Of a stretch of DNA of 64,000 nucleotides, positions 52,000 through 60,984 are shown one piece after another; positions within the stretch are counted from its first letter, which is position 1; each line of letters begins with the position of its first letter. The notes beneath the pieces are model-generated. The model was not told where the DNA came from, did not search any database, and saw only the letters and a program-made list of their open reading frames with translations. Position numbers and translations under genes: made by a program. Source of the stretch: Nostoc sp. XA010 (lineage in GTDB: Bacteria > Cyanobacteriota > Cyanobacteriia > Cyanobacteriales > Nostocaceae); the NCBI RefSeq assembly GCF_020829625.1, contig NZ_JAIVFX010000032.1, positions 1 to 64,000 of the forward strand. The letters are read 5' to 3'.

Positions 52000-52368
52000 T
52001 TAAGTATCTGACAGAATAACTCCATACATAAGGTGAGCATCAGGTGGCTTACCCTTACCCCAATCAATAGGTGGCCAAACAGGAAGTCCATATATCGGTT
52101 GTATAGTAAGCTTTCCAGTAATTGATGAAGCCCCACCAAAAACGGCTTCTAGTTCTTTTTCATTTAAATCCTTGAGTTCATCGTCGCCAGCAGTTGACTC
52201 CAACAATTGAGCCGTATATTCTTCAAACTCATCCTGGGTGAAATCGTAGCCAGCACTTTTAACAACTTGGCTATATTCATCTTTATTTGTCATTCCTTGA
52301 ATTTGAGCGCGAAAAGCTTCATCATTCGCTAGCTTTGCATAAAAGGCTTGAACATTTTCTATGGACAT
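52000..52368 (-). CDS. Nif11-leader precursor peptide with two XYG sites (spliceotide type), second
   Basis: A 122-residue precursor. The Nif11-like leader (1-79) shows AFYAKLANDEAFRAQIQG and GYDFTQDEFEEYTAQLLE and ends ELEAVFGG (Gly78-Gly79). The core (80-122) contains IYG (92-94) within QPIYGLPVWPP and MYG (114-116) within HLMYGVIL. These X-Tyr-Gly sites are the recognised splice points of spliceotides. The core is Pro-rich (PPID, GKPPDA). It shares most of its leader with the gene before it; the cores differ. AGGAGG lies 7 nt before the ATG. Confidence 0.85.
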   Translation of the reverse strand: MSIENVQAFYAKLANDEAFRAQIQGMTNKDEYSQVVKSAGYDFTQDEFEEYTAQLLESTAGDDELKDLNEKELEAVFGGASSITGKLTIQPIYGLPVWPPIDWGKGKPPDAHLMYGVILSDT

Positions 52369-52418
52369 GATTTCCTCCTAAAATTATTTAATTACAGACC
52401 TAATGCGTTCCCGTAAAC

Positions 52419-52769
52419 CTAATCTGTGATCTGAATAACTCCATACAAAGGCTGCGAAACAGGCGGGCAGGACCCATCAATAAGTTGATCTATCGGGCCT
52501 CCGTATATCATCTGGATGGCATTTGCAGTGAATCCACCAACAACAGCTTCAAGTTCTTTTTCACCTAAATCCTGGAGTTTGCCCTCAGCAGTCTCTGACT
52601 CCAATAATTGAGCCGTATATTCTTCAAATTCTTCTTGGGTGAAATCGTAGCCAGCCGCTTTAACTATTTGGCTACATTCTTCCTTACTTTTAACGCCTTG
52701 GATTTGAGCGCGAAAAGCTTCATCATTTGCTAGCTTGTTGTAGAAAGCTTTGACAGATTCTAGGGACAT
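52419..52769 (-). CDS. Nif11-leader precursor peptide with two XYG sites (spliceotide type), first
   Basis: A 116-residue precursor. Leader 1-79 ends ELEAVVGG (Gly78-Gly79). Core (80-116): FTANAIQMIYGGPIDQLI, then DGSCPPVSQPLYGVIQITD. XYG sites: IYG (88-90) and LYG (108-110). The second lies nine residues before the C-terminus and the two are 20 apart, nearly the spacing in the other precursor (22). A Cys in the core could allow a thioether or disulfide. GGGAGAAG lies before the ATG. It lies 135 bp after the cysteine-rich gene and 50 bp before the next precursor. Confidence 0.85.
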   Translation of the reverse strand: MSLESVKAFYNKLANDEAFRAQIQGVKSKEECSQIVKAAGYDFTQEEFEEYTAQLLESETAEGKLQDLGEKELEAVVGGFTANAIQMIYGGPIDQLIDGSCPPVSQPLYGVIQITD

Positions 52770-52903
52770 AATCTTCTCCCGAAATTACTTAAACATAGTT
52801 GAAGTATATGAACAGACTTAGGAGAAACTACTAAATAGGCCAATACAGTCCAGTTCAGCGTGAATCAATAATTTTTTTGAAAAAGATTGAGCTTTTATTG
52901 GTT

Positions 52904-53341
52904 CTAGCCAGATATTGGTGTTGCCACCTTCACTGCTAACTCAGATGCATTGTAGTTATCTGTAATAACTTGTGGACAACGCATACAAGCTGCCTTGCCT
53001 TCTTGCTGCCACCAGCGACAATCTCGGCGTATGGAACAAGGTGGTAGTTCTTCTGCTACTGGTGGCAACTTTTCTACAATTCGCATTGCTAGACGGCAAT
53101 CTTGTCCATCAAAATGCTGACAACCTTTGGTAGCACAAGGTGCTGCCGTCCGAAAAATTTCCGCAGGTGTAATTGGACTAGCTTTTGCTATTAGTTCATC
53201 CGTGATAGGTTGGGGCTTTTTGAGATAAGCTACACGGGGTTCTGCCACTGTTCCACCGACTACGCCAAAGACAACACTATCCACAGATTCGGGTCTAGCA
53301 CTGGGACAAAGTGTAGTTTTATCAGCAGTAATTTCTGCCAT
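52904..53341 (-). CDS. Cysteine-rich protein of the peptide cluster
   Basis: A 145-residue protein (the ATG at 53341 has GGAGG 8 nt upstream; an ATG at 53356 overlaps that ribosome site). It carries eight Cys in two groups: CATKGCQHFDGQDC (C-x4-C-x7-C) and CSIRRDCRWWQQEGKAAC with MRC (C-x5-C-x10-C-x2-C). That spacing suggests iron-sulfur or zinc binding. A GG (VVGGTVAEPR) sits at about residue 30, so it may itself be a peptide with a leader, but I think it more likely a helper protein. Family not recognised. Confidence 0.6.
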   Translation of the reverse strand: MAEITADKTTLCPSARPESVDSVVFGVVGGTVAEPRVAYLKKPQPITDELIAKASPITPAEIFRTAAPCATKGCQHFDGQDCRLAMRIVEKLPPVAEELPPCSIRRDCRWWQQEGKAACMRCPQVITDNYNASELAVKVATPISG

Positions 53342-53368
53342 CAATTGACCCTCCAAAGAAGAGAAGCT

Positions 53369-53596
53369 TTATGCTAAAAGGGTTTGATCTTGATCTGGTG
53401 CTATTATTCCCATCGTCGTCATAGTAGGGAGTTGAAAAATTCCACCTGCAACATTTTTCATTTCCTCATCAGACAAAGCATCTTCTGAACCTAAACCTTG
53501 GTTCCGTCGTTCCACCGCATTTTTTACTGCATCATCAATTAGATCGTTAATTTCAATTTGACCGTTATACTTCCTTTCTCGACTTTCCATGTTCAT
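53369..53596 (-). CDS. Double-glycine leader peptide at the head of the radical SAM cluster
   Basis: A 75-residue peptide. Leader: EINDLIDDAVKNAVERRNQG, then EDALSDEEMKNVAGG; core: IFQLPTMTTMGIIAPDQDQT and LLA. AAGAGG lies before two possible ATG codons (53596 and 53590); the second has better spacing. The leader is not of the Nif11 type. It starts 28 bp before the cysteine-rich gene, so the two may form a pair. It may be a separate RiPP or bacteriocin, or a substrate of the C39 exporter. Confidence 0.65.
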   Translation of the reverse strand: MNMESRERKYNGQIEINDLIDDAVKNAVERRNQGLGSEDALSDEEMKNVAGGIFQLPTMTTMGIIAPDQDQTLLA

Positions 53597-54064
53597 TTTC
53601 CTCTTAACTTTCGACTATTTTCGGCTTAAATACTAAGCAATTTAATTGCTTAATATTTTCTTATTTTAGGAAAAGAGGAAACTAATTAGCTCAATTGTAA
53701 AAACTCTAATGAAGACATAAATATAAGTTTTATGTCACGAAACAATGAAAAATTTTTCTTGTCCCTATTTTCTGTAAGAGTATGCAATAGCTACTCAAAC
53801 CTAAACTCTCGTACACCAATCCAAATTGAATATTTTAAGAAATTTTGACTATTAACTAAAACATTTATGTCACGAAAAGTTTGTTGTTTGCTGGCTGACA
53901 GGCAATATCTAACGACAAGCAAATCTCGATAACTAACAAAATTTAGTAACAAAAAGAGATAAAAAGCTAATGTTGTTTGCATTTGTGACTTCTGCCTCTA
54001 TCATGCAATCTCTACAAAACCAAGTCAAACTTGGTGTTTGTGGCGCTACATGATCACCTTATCA
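53597..54064. other. Region upstream of the radical SAM operon, promoter candidate
   Basis: About 470 bp with no credible gene. It contains a 15-nt palindrome agcaat-tta-attgct (53635-53649), 40 bp before the first gene of the operon, that could be an operator. A 12-bp direct repeat (ttatgtcacgaa) occurs at about 53730 and 53867. Confidence 0.4.
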
Positions 54065-54718
54065 CTACTCCTCATTTGCAACTTCTTGTTTGACAAATAA
54101 AGCTCGATAGACAGGCTCACCCTTTTTTTGCGTGCCTATTTCCCGTTCTGTGGCAACTGGTAGCGGATTTTCTGGTAACCATTCTTCTGTACCCACTTTC
54201 TGATAAGCTGGGTGAGCAGCAAAGCGATCGCGCATCTCCACAGCAACAAATTCCATATCTGATTGCAGAAATACAACTCCCCCAACCGCAAGATAATTAG
54301 CTAAATCTGCCACTAGTTCTGGTTGTACTACACGCCGTTTAGCGTGGCGGGTTTTAAACCAAGGATCGGGGAATTGAATTGTAACGCGTTGTAAACTTCC
54401 TGGCGGGAGGGAAGATAAAAGGGAGTGCAGTGAGTTATTCACATTGCAAAATAAGTAGTGCAGGTTTGTGAAACCTAATTCAGAACGTAACTTATTCGCT
54501 TCCACCACCAGAGGTTCCCGAATTTCTAAGCCGAGAAAATTCCAGTTGGGTTCTATTTTGGCCATATTTACCAAAAACTGTCCTTTAGCGCAGCCAATAT
54601 CTAAATGTAGTGGTTGATTTGGCTTTGCATAAATTTTTTCCCAATCAAGGGGACTTGCTGGTGTTTGATACTTTTTACCAAGTGGATTAACATGCTGGCG
54701 GACTCGGACTGCTGCCAA
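54065..54718 (-). CDS. trmB: tRNA (guanine-N7-)-methyltransferase TrmB
   Basis: It methylates G46 of tRNA. Features: HLDIGCAKGQFLVNMAKIEP (SAM site), FLGLEIREPLV, RVTIQFPDPWFKTRHAKRRV (family signature with PDPW), and an N-terminal VRVRQHVNPLGKKYQ. The start is TTG at 54716-54718 (LAAVRVRQHV in the open frame): aaaggag lies 8 nt upstream and the resulting 217 residues fit the family. A longer open frame from 54871 runs through the neighbouring gene and has no similarity there. Confidence 0.93.
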   Translation of the reverse strand: MAAVRVRQHVNPLGKKYQTPASPLDWEKIYAKPNQPLHLDIGCAKGQFLVNMAKIEPNWNFLGLEIREPLVVEANKLRSELGFTNLHYLFCNVNNSLHSLLSSLPPGSLQRVTIQFPDPWFKTRHAKRRVVQPELVADLANYLAVGGVVFLQSDMEFVAVEMRDRFAAHPAYQKVGTEEWLPENPLPVATEREIGTQKKGEPVYRALFVKQEVANEE

Positions 54719-54758
54719 AATTTGCTCTCCTTTACGTGAAAATATCCTGATATAACCT

Positions 54759-54971
54759 TTATTGCCTAAGACTTTGAAGAAACTCTTGCTTGAGCGCAAA
54801 ATAGTTAGTAATCTCTGCAAAAGTAAGCGGTGTAACTTCTGTTTCTCCTCGGATTGGCTGTAATAAAGCATTTAGGCTGCAATGTGAACTGTTAGCCTTT
54901 CTATATACGCAATCGGAAATCATGCCAGCGATCCTAAAGTAGTCACCTATTTCTAGTTGTTGGAAAGTCAT
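54759..54971 (-). CDS. Small conserved protein upstream of trmB
   Basis: A 70-residue protein starting MTFQQLEIGDYFRIAGMISD, CVYRKANSSHCSLNALLQPI: a beta-rich fold of a type I recall in small cyanobacterial proteins (.F..L..GDYF). It ends 40 bp before the TrmB start on the same strand, so the two are probably an operon. Function unknown. Confidence 0.65.
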   Translation of the reverse strand: MTFQQLEIGDYFRIAGMISDCVYRKANSSHCSLNALLQPIRGETEVTPLTFAEITNYFALKQEFLQSLRQ

Positions 54972-55315
54972 TAGAACCTCGAAATTTTTGGTAAATAAGA
55001 GTTATAAAAGTAAGAGCTATAAAGCCAATTTTAAATTGTTCTCTTAAAATTTACCTTGTCATACTTTCAAGTTAAGTAAATTTGCACTAAGCAAGCTCTT
55101 AGTTCATTGCTCTCTTTAACTAGCTAAGAGGCTATTTACCGTAATTTATTATACCTTTTTTTACTAGATATTTGAGTTAGCTACCCAGGCAAAAAAAAGC
55201 AATACATGCTAGAATTGTATCAAATTATGGCAGTTATTCAAGAGCAATTTAGAATAATTTTGCGCTTTGTTGAGTAAACAAGCTAAAATCTACGATTTTT
55301 GGAGATTTTTAGGTT
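54972..55315. other. gyrA: Intergenic region before gyrA
   Basis: About 340 bp, AT-rich, between divergent genes. No gene or strong stem seen. The gyrA promoter should be here. Confidence 0.4.
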
Positions 55316-57940
55316 ATGACAACCTCACAGGAGAGGATTATCCCGATAGACTTGCGAACCGAAATGTCGCAGTCTTATCTGGAATACGCCATGAGCGTGA
55401 TAGTGGGTCGGGCGTTGCCAGATGCCAGGGATGGTCTAAAACCTGTGCATCGTCGCATTCTCTACGCAATGCACGAGCTAGGTCTGCTCCACGATCGCCC
55501 CTTTAAGAAATGCGCCCGTGTGGTGGGGGAAGTATTAGGTAAATATCACCCCCACGGTGACACAGCAGTATATGATGCCTTGGTGCGGATGGCGCAGGAT
55601 TTTTCCATGCGATCGCCCCTAGTTAACGGACATGGTAACTTCGGTTCGGTAGACAACGATCCGCCAGCCGCCATGCGGTATACAGAATGCCGCTTACAAG
55701 CTTTAACTAGCGCAGGTCTACTCCACGACATCGAGTATGAAACTGTAGATTTCGCCGATAACTTCGACGGTTCCCAGCAAGAACCGACAGTGCTACCGGC
55801 ACGGATTCCTCAATTGTTACTCAACGGTTCCTCTGGGATTGCCGTGGGTATGGCAACCAACATTCCGCCGCACAATTTGGGCGAATTGATTGATGCTTTG
55901 GTGGCTGTAATCCACAATCCAGAAATCACCGATCTGGAATTAATGCAGTATGTCCACGGCCCAGACTTTCCGACTGGGGCGCAAATTTTGGGGACATCTG
56001 CCATTCGAGAAGCTTACACTACCGGGCGTGGTTCTATTACCATGCGTGGTGTAGCTAACATTGAAACCGTTGAACAACGGGGACGGCCAGATAGAGAAGC
56101 AATTATCATCACCGAATTGCCCTATCAAACCAATAAAGCAGCGCTGATTGAAAAAATCGCCGAAATGGTGAACGAGAAGCGTTTAGAGGGCATCGCAGAT
56201 ATCCGGGATGAAAGCGATCGCGACGGGATGCGAGTTGTCATCGAACTCAAGCGTGATGCTTATCCCCGCGTTGTGCTGAACAACCTCTACAAGCAAACGC
56301 CGCTACAAGCCAACTTCGGCGCGAACATGCTGGCGTTGGTGAATAGCGAACCCCAAGTACTCACCCTCAAACAGTTCTTAACCGTCTTCTTGGATTTCCG
56401 GATCGAATCCATTGCCAGACGCACCCGCTACGAACTGCGGAAAGCCGAGGAACGCGATCATCTCCTGCAAGGATTATTGATTGCCCTATCCCAGTTAGAT
56501 CCAATTATTGTCTTAATTCGTCATGCTCCCGATGCGCCCACAGCTAAAGGCGAATTAATTACAACTTACGGACTTTCGGAAGTGCAAGCAGATGCAATTT
56601 TGCAAATGCAATTGCGGCGGTTGACCGCCTTAGAAGCAGACAAAATTCGTCTAGAACACGATGAATTGCAAGTGAAAATCACCGACTTGCAAGATATTTT
56701 GGCACGTCGGGAGAGAGTGCTAGAAATTATTGAAACCGAAGTCGCGCAACTAAAAACTAACTTTGCCACACCTCGCCGCACGGTAATTTTACCAGGGGAA
56801 GGCGAATTAGATGACCGTGACCTAATTGCCAATGAAAAAGCAATAATTCTGGTTACAGAGCAAGGCTACATCAAACGGATGCCAGTTAACACCTTTGAAG
56901 CGCAAAGCCGTGCGACCAGAGGCAAAGCCGCAGCCAAGGTGAAAGATGATGATACCATTGAGCATTTTTTAACTTGCTGCGATCACGACAGTATTTTATT
57001 CTTTAGTGAGCGTGGTGTTGTTTATTGCCTGAGAGCTTATCAAATTCCAGCGAGTTCGCGTACCAGTCGCGGGACACCAATTGTCCAGATGCTACCGATT
57101 CCCAAAGAGGAAAAAATCACCTCGATTGTACCGGTTGACGAGTTTAGCAGTGAAGAATATCTGGTCATGCTCACCAAGGGCGGTAATATCAAAAAAACCG
57201 AGTTGGCAGCGTTTAGTCACATTCGCGCCAATGGTTTGATTGCCATTTCCTTAGAAGAAGGCGACCAACTGCGCTGGGTGCGACGCGCTAGAGTAGAAGA
57301 CAGCGTAATCATTGGTTCTCGTAACGGGATGGCGATTAACTTCCGGTGCAACCACGAACAACTGCGTCCTTTAAGTAGGGCGACTCGTGGGGTGAAAGCC
57401 ATGAAACTCAAAAATAAAGATGAACTGGTGGGTATGGATATCCTCCCCGCAGCAATTCTTGAAACTTTGGATATAGTTACAGAAGCCGAAATAGCCGAAA
57501 CAGAAGATATCGAAACAATCGAAACAATCGAAACAGAAGATATCGAAATTACTGAAACTAATGAAGAGTCCACAGAAGTGCCTAGCAGTGGCATTGTTGG
57601 CCCTTGGGTGTTGGTAATTACAATGGGAGGATATGGTAAGCGCGTACCAGTTGCCCAGTTCCGCCTGCAAAACCGTGCTGGTCAGGGTTTAATGGCAACG
57701 AAGTTCAAAAACCGCAAAACCAAAGATAAGTTGGCAACCCTACGCATTGTCAACAATGATGATGATGAAATCATGATGGTGACAAATCGCGGTATTATCA
57801 TCCGTCAAGCGGTCAATGCGATTTCTATCCAATCGCGATCGGCAACTGGAGTCAGAGTCCAGCGTTTAGACGAAGATGACGCCATTACCGGAGTGGCAAT
57901 AGTTCCACCTGATGCTGCCGATGCAGAAGAAGCTGAATAA
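55316..57940 (+). CDS. gyrA: DNA gyrase subunit A
   Basis: A type II topoisomerase subunit. The breakage-reunion domain has GRALPDARDGLKPVHRRILY at the start, the QRT-type region and the catalytic Tyr in RYTECRLQAL (about residue 122). The C-terminal beta-pinwheel follows from about 520; a GyrA-box-like stretch AQSRATRGKAAAKV (about 529-542) takes the place of QRRGGKG. An insertion at about 720-755 (ETEDIETIETIETEDIEITE) is acidic and repetitive, between two pinwheel blades (VGMDIL and GPWVLVITMGG). Typical cyanobacterial GyrA otherwise. Its stop overlaps the start of lnt by 29 bp. Confidence 0.94.
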   Translation: MTTSQERIIPIDLRTEMSQSYLEYAMSVIVGRALPDARDGLKPVHRRILYAMHELGLLHDRPFKKCARVVGEVLGKYHPHGDTAVYDALVRMAQDFSMRSPLVNGHGNFGSVDNDPPAAMRYTECRLQALTSAGLLHDIEYETVDFADNFDGSQQEPTVLPARIPQLLLNGSSGIAVGMATNIPPHNLGELIDALVAVIHNPEITDLELMQYVHGPDFPTGAQILGTSAIREAYTTGRGSITMRGVANIETVEQRGRPDREAIIITELPYQTNKAALIEKIAEMVNEKRLEGIADIRDESDRDGMRVVIELKRDAYPRVVLNNLYKQTPLQANFGANMLALVNSEPQVLTLKQFLTVFLDFRIESIARRTRYELRKAEERDHLLQGLLIALSQLDPIIVLIRHAPDAPTAKGELITTYGLSEVQADAILQMQLRRLTALEADKIRLEHDELQVKITDLQDILARRERVLEIIETEVAQLKTNFATPRRTVILPGEGELDDRDLIANEKAIILVTEQGYIKRMPVNTFEAQSRATRGKAAAKVKDDDTIEHFLTCCDHDSILFFSERGVVYCLRAYQIPASSRTSRGTPIVQMLPIPKEEKITSIVPVDEFSSEEYLVMLTKGGNIKKTELAAFSHIRANGLIAISLEEGDQLRWVRRARVEDSVIIGSRNGMAINFRCNHEQLRPLSRATRGVKAMKLKNKDELVGMDILPAAILETLDIVTEAEIAETEDIETIETIETEDIEITETNEESTEVPSSGIVGPWVLVITMGGYGKRVPVAQFRLQNRAGQGLMATKFKNRKTKDKLATLRIVNNDDDEIMMVTNRGIIIRQAVNAISIQSRSATGVRVQRLDEDDAITGVAIVPPDAADAEEAE

Positions 57941-59543
57941 AAAGCAGGGGGAGCAGGGGAAGCAGGGGGAGACATTTATCTCTTTACTCCCTTGCTTAAT
58001 TGCCTTATGTAGCGGCATTGTAATGGGGCTGACCGTTGCCCCTGTCGGCGCATGGTTTCTGGCTTGGATTGCCCTAGTCCCCTTATGGGTGCTAGTTGTC
58101 ACTTCAGCCAAACGCAAAAACCAAGCTCCCCCTGCTCCCCCTGCTCTCTTCTGGGGTATAGGTTATCACGGTGTCGCCCTATCTTGGATTACCGGAATTC
58201 ATCCGATGACATGGTTGGGCGTTCCTTGGTTGCCAAGTTTGTTAATCACCCTTTTTTGTTGGGGATTTATCAGTGTCTTGGGAGGGGTATTTGTTGCTAT
58301 TTGGGCGGCTGTGATGGTTCGCCTGAACGGACAAAAACCGTGGCTACGTATACTGATTGGTACAGCCGTCTGGTGCGGCTTAGAGAGTCTATGGAGTGCT
58401 GGCCCTTTGTGGTGGAGTTCTCTTGCTTACACCCAAAGTCCGCACAATCTCGTAATTTTACATTTGGGGCAACTCTCTGGGCCTAATACTGTGACAGCTG
58501 CGATAGTTACTGTTAATGGTTTAATCGCTGAAGCATATATAAACCGTCAAGACATTAAGATTTCCTCCGTGTCCCCCGCGCCTCTGGGGTTCGTTAGTAA
58601 ATACTTGGTTATCGCCACAGGATTATTAATTACCTTACACCTCATCGGTTTTATCTTATATAGCCGTCCCATCGCTCAATTACCAGAAGCAGCCTTGAAA
58701 GTGGGGATTATTCAGGGTAATATCCCGAACCGACTTTTACGAAGTTCTGAAGGGTTTCGTCGCGCCCAAGAAAATTACACCAGTGGGTATATAACTTTAG
58801 CAAATCAAGGTGTGGATGCAGTTCTTACCCCAGAAGGAGCCTTACCTATTTTCCAGCGTAACTTGCTGGAAACTGCTTTAGTCGCAGCCGTCAAGGAAAA
58901 AGGTGTAGTTGCTTGGATTGGGGCTTTTGGCGAACGGGGAGACAGTTATACAATTAGCTTGTTTACTTTCAACAGTAAGGGTGAAATTGTCAGCCGCTAC
59001 GATAAGTCCAAACTAGTACCCTTGGGAGAATATATTCCCTTTGAAGAAATTTTAGGCGGGATAGTTCAGCGCTTGTCGCCTTTAGAGGCACACCAAGTTC
59101 CGGGTTCGGCAAATCAAATATTTGATACTCCTTTTGGTCGTGCGATCGCTAGTATATGTTATGAATCTGCTTTTCCTGAGCAATTTCGCCGTCAAGCTGC
59201 TGCGGGTGGGCAATTTATTATCAGTTCTTCTAACGATGCCCATTACACTGCATCGATGCCATTCCAGCACCATGCACAGGATATCATGCGGGCAATTGAA
59301 ACTGATAGATGGTCAGCACGGGCAACGAATACAGGATATTCAGGCTTTATAGATCCTCACGGCAGAACCTTGTGGATATCTGGATATAATACTTACGAAA
59401 CTCATGCTGAAACAATTTATCGGCGACAAACGCAGACTTTATATGTGCGTTGGGGTGATTGGTTGACACCGTTGTTATTGATATCCTCTGGAGGAGCTTG
59501 GCTGTTAATTCAAGTTGGGCATCCAAAGAAAATAAGTGATTAA
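57912..59543 (+). CDS. lnt: Apolipoprotein N-acyltransferase
   Basis: A 543-residue enzyme that adds the third acyl chain to lipoproteins. Six or seven membrane segments (20-250) precede a nitrilase-type domain (about 260-500): Glu in VLTPEGALP, Lys in DKSKLVPLGEYIPFE, Cys in ASICYESAFPEQF. A final membrane segment is at LLLISSGGAWLLI. The start at 57912 lies inside gyrA; the following residues (NKKQGEQGKQGE) are the translation of a low-complexity repeat, so the true start could be later. It probably shares the gyrA transcript. Confidence 0.9.
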   Translation: MLPMQKKLNKKQGEQGKQGETFISLLPCLIALCSGIVMGLTVAPVGAWFLAWIALVPLWVLVVTSAKRKNQAPPAPPALFWGIGYHGVALSWITGIHPMTWLGVPWLPSLLITLFCWGFISVLGGVFVAIWAAVMVRLNGQKPWLRILIGTAVWCGLESLWSAGPLWWSSLAYTQSPHNLVILHLGQLSGPNTVTAAIVTVNGLIAEAYINRQDIKISSVSPAPLGFVSKYLVIATGLLITLHLIGFILYSRPIAQLPEAALKVGIIQGNIPNRLLRSSEGFRRAQENYTSGYITLANQGVDAVLTPEGALPIFQRNLLETALVAAVKEKGVVAWIGAFGERGDSYTISLFTFNSKGEIVSRYDKSKLVPLGEYIPFEEILGGIVQRLSPLEAHQVPGSANQIFDTPFGRAIASICYESAFPEQFRRQAAAGGQFIISSSNDAHYTASMPFQHHAQDIMRAIETDRWSARATNTGYSGFIDPHGRTLWISGYNTYETHAETIYRRQTQTLYVRWGDWLTPLLLISSGGAWLLIQVGHPKKISD

Positions 59544-59637
59544 TGATTAACTGCTAAATTACCCATAATAAAAGAACCTTACTCCTAAATATTTAGTATG
59601 GATGCCTCCCGTGATAAGCAAATCATTTTAGATGCAC

Positions 59638-59666
59638 GCGATGCCTGCGGCGGGCTGCGCCTACGC
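59638..59666. repeat. Dispersed GC-rich palindromic repeat, third copy
   Basis: gcgatgcctgcggcgggctg followed by cgcctacgc, one substitution from the copy at 7400. Confidence 0.65.
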
Positions 59667-59701
59667 TACTGATAAATCCAAAAAATATCAATTTTATATT
59701 A

Positions 59702-59735
59702 AACTCTTACCAATAATGGTAAGAGTTATTTTATA
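59702..59735. terminator. Bidirectional terminator between lnt and the amidotransferase gene
   Basis: A perfect 10-bp stem (aactcttacc / ggtaagagtt), 6-nt loop, followed by attttataac on the + strand and tttaat on the - strand, between two convergent genes. Confidence 0.7.
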
Positions 59736-59769
59736 ACAGTAACCCGTCGCAATGCTTCTCTAACCCCAA

Positions 59770-60567
59770 TTAAGCAAATCTCTCCAACAGGCTAATTGTT
59801 GGCTGTAATGACTGAGCTTGAAAAAATAGCATACTTTGCTCACCAAAAGCAGTCCAATTTTGGTCAGATAAACGCTCAGAGGCAACAATAATTTGATCTG
59901 GCTCCTTGAGTGCATCACAAGACCAATAAAGAGTAGGAGCTTGTGTGCGGTAAGCGTAGCGAATTGCTGCAATTGCTTGACCATCGGTGACAATTATATT
60001 GGCACTAAAGCTGGTGTCGTATTTTGATGCCAACTCAGTCAATTTTTGAACCGTGGCACGTAAGGCTGAGAACAGAGTGCTATCTGGAGATGACTGCCAC
60101 ATTTCCACTAGCAAGGCGAAGATGTGTTCAGAGTCAGTCATGCCTTTAATCAGCCGATATGTGGAATCAGAGAGGCTGTCACGGATTGGTCTGTAGAGAG
60201 TCTGTAGAAAGTTTGAGATTTCGCCATTATGCACAAACAACAGTTTCCCACTGCGAAATGGCTGACAGTTGCTAATGTCGAGCGATTCACCTATCCCAGC
60301 TAATCGCGCATAGCCAACAGTACAACTAGATTGTACATAGTTGCTCAACTCTTCCAGATTCGGATCGTTCCACATGGGGATCGTATTTCGGTAAATAAAG
60401 GGTTTACCCACTTCGTCATACCAGCCTACACCTACCCCGTCTGCACAAACTACTCCTGATTTTAATTCCAAAGAACTGTAACTTTGTTTGTAGAGAGAAT
60501 GCTCCTGTTTATACAGCAACTCATCTAATAGGATGGGATTACCAAGGTAGCCAATTAATCTACACAT
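59770..60567 (-). CDS. Class II glutamine amidotransferase, EgtC-like
   Basis: A 265-residue Ntn hydrolase. I place the start at the ATG of MCRLIGYLGNP (60565-60567), because removing Met exposes the catalytic Cys2 that this class requires; an in-frame start at 60612 would bury it. Other marks: VCADGVGVGWYDE, FVHNGEISNF, TDSEHIFALL and ALKEPDQIIVASERLS. The closest known role is the EgtC amidohydrolase of ergothioneine synthesis, but no EgtB or EgtD is adjacent. The ATG is preceded by tttttttatg-type AT-rich sequence and no clear ribosome site. Confidence 0.82.
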   Translation of the reverse strand: MCRLIGYLGNPILLDELLYKQEHSLYKQSYSSLELKSGVVCADGVGVGWYDEVGKPFIYRNTIPMWNDPNLEELSNYVQSSCTVGYARLAGIGESLDISNCQPFRSGKLLFVHNGEISNFLQTLYRPIRDSLSDSTYRLIKGMTDSEHIFALLVEMWQSSPDSTLFSALRATVQKLTELASKYDTSFSANIIVTDGQAIAAIRYAYRTQAPTLYWSCDALKEPDQIIVASERLSDQNWTAFGEQSMLFFQAQSLQPTISLLERFA

Positions 60568-60612
60568 AAAAAAATGACGTTGCTGAGAGAGTAACGAACG
60601 AAATTCAGTCAC

Positions 60613-60984
60613 AAGCCCCGATAGAAATCGAACCTATTAACTGTGCAATAACTGCGAATCTTTACTTAATTTAACAACTAATTTTTATCTTGTGTATGCT
60701 TTAACTATGACTAAAGTCATGGTTTTGTTTGCAAGTTTTAGAAGAATATTTTCTAAAAAAATAGATTAAATAAATTTAGATATAACTAAAGGAAGAAAAA
60801 AATATTCCTATTTTATGCATATTATTTATGACAGGATAATTTATTGATACCCCATTAACTCAACGTGAGTTCGATGAACCTCTCCCTGACTTGAACTAAA
60901 GTTCAAATCTGTCCCTCTTGCCCGTTGGCTAAGGTATACACACAAGTTTCTTGATCTACACTTTTGTTGCATTGACCTGCACCT
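60613..60984. other. Intergenic region before the decayed efflux operon
   Basis: About 370 bp. It is AT-rich on the left and on the right has a short direct repeat (ttgttgcatygacctgc at about 60964-60980 and 60985-61001). No gene seen. Confidence 0.4.

Noticed and set aside
54719..54871. Longer N-terminus for TrmB (start at 54871)
   Set aside because: It overlaps the separate small gene at 54759-54971 in another frame, has no family similarity, and the TTG at 54718 has a good ribosome site.
60841..60935. tRNA-like gttcaaatc segment
   Set aside because: No acceptor stem or anticodon arm can be folded around it.
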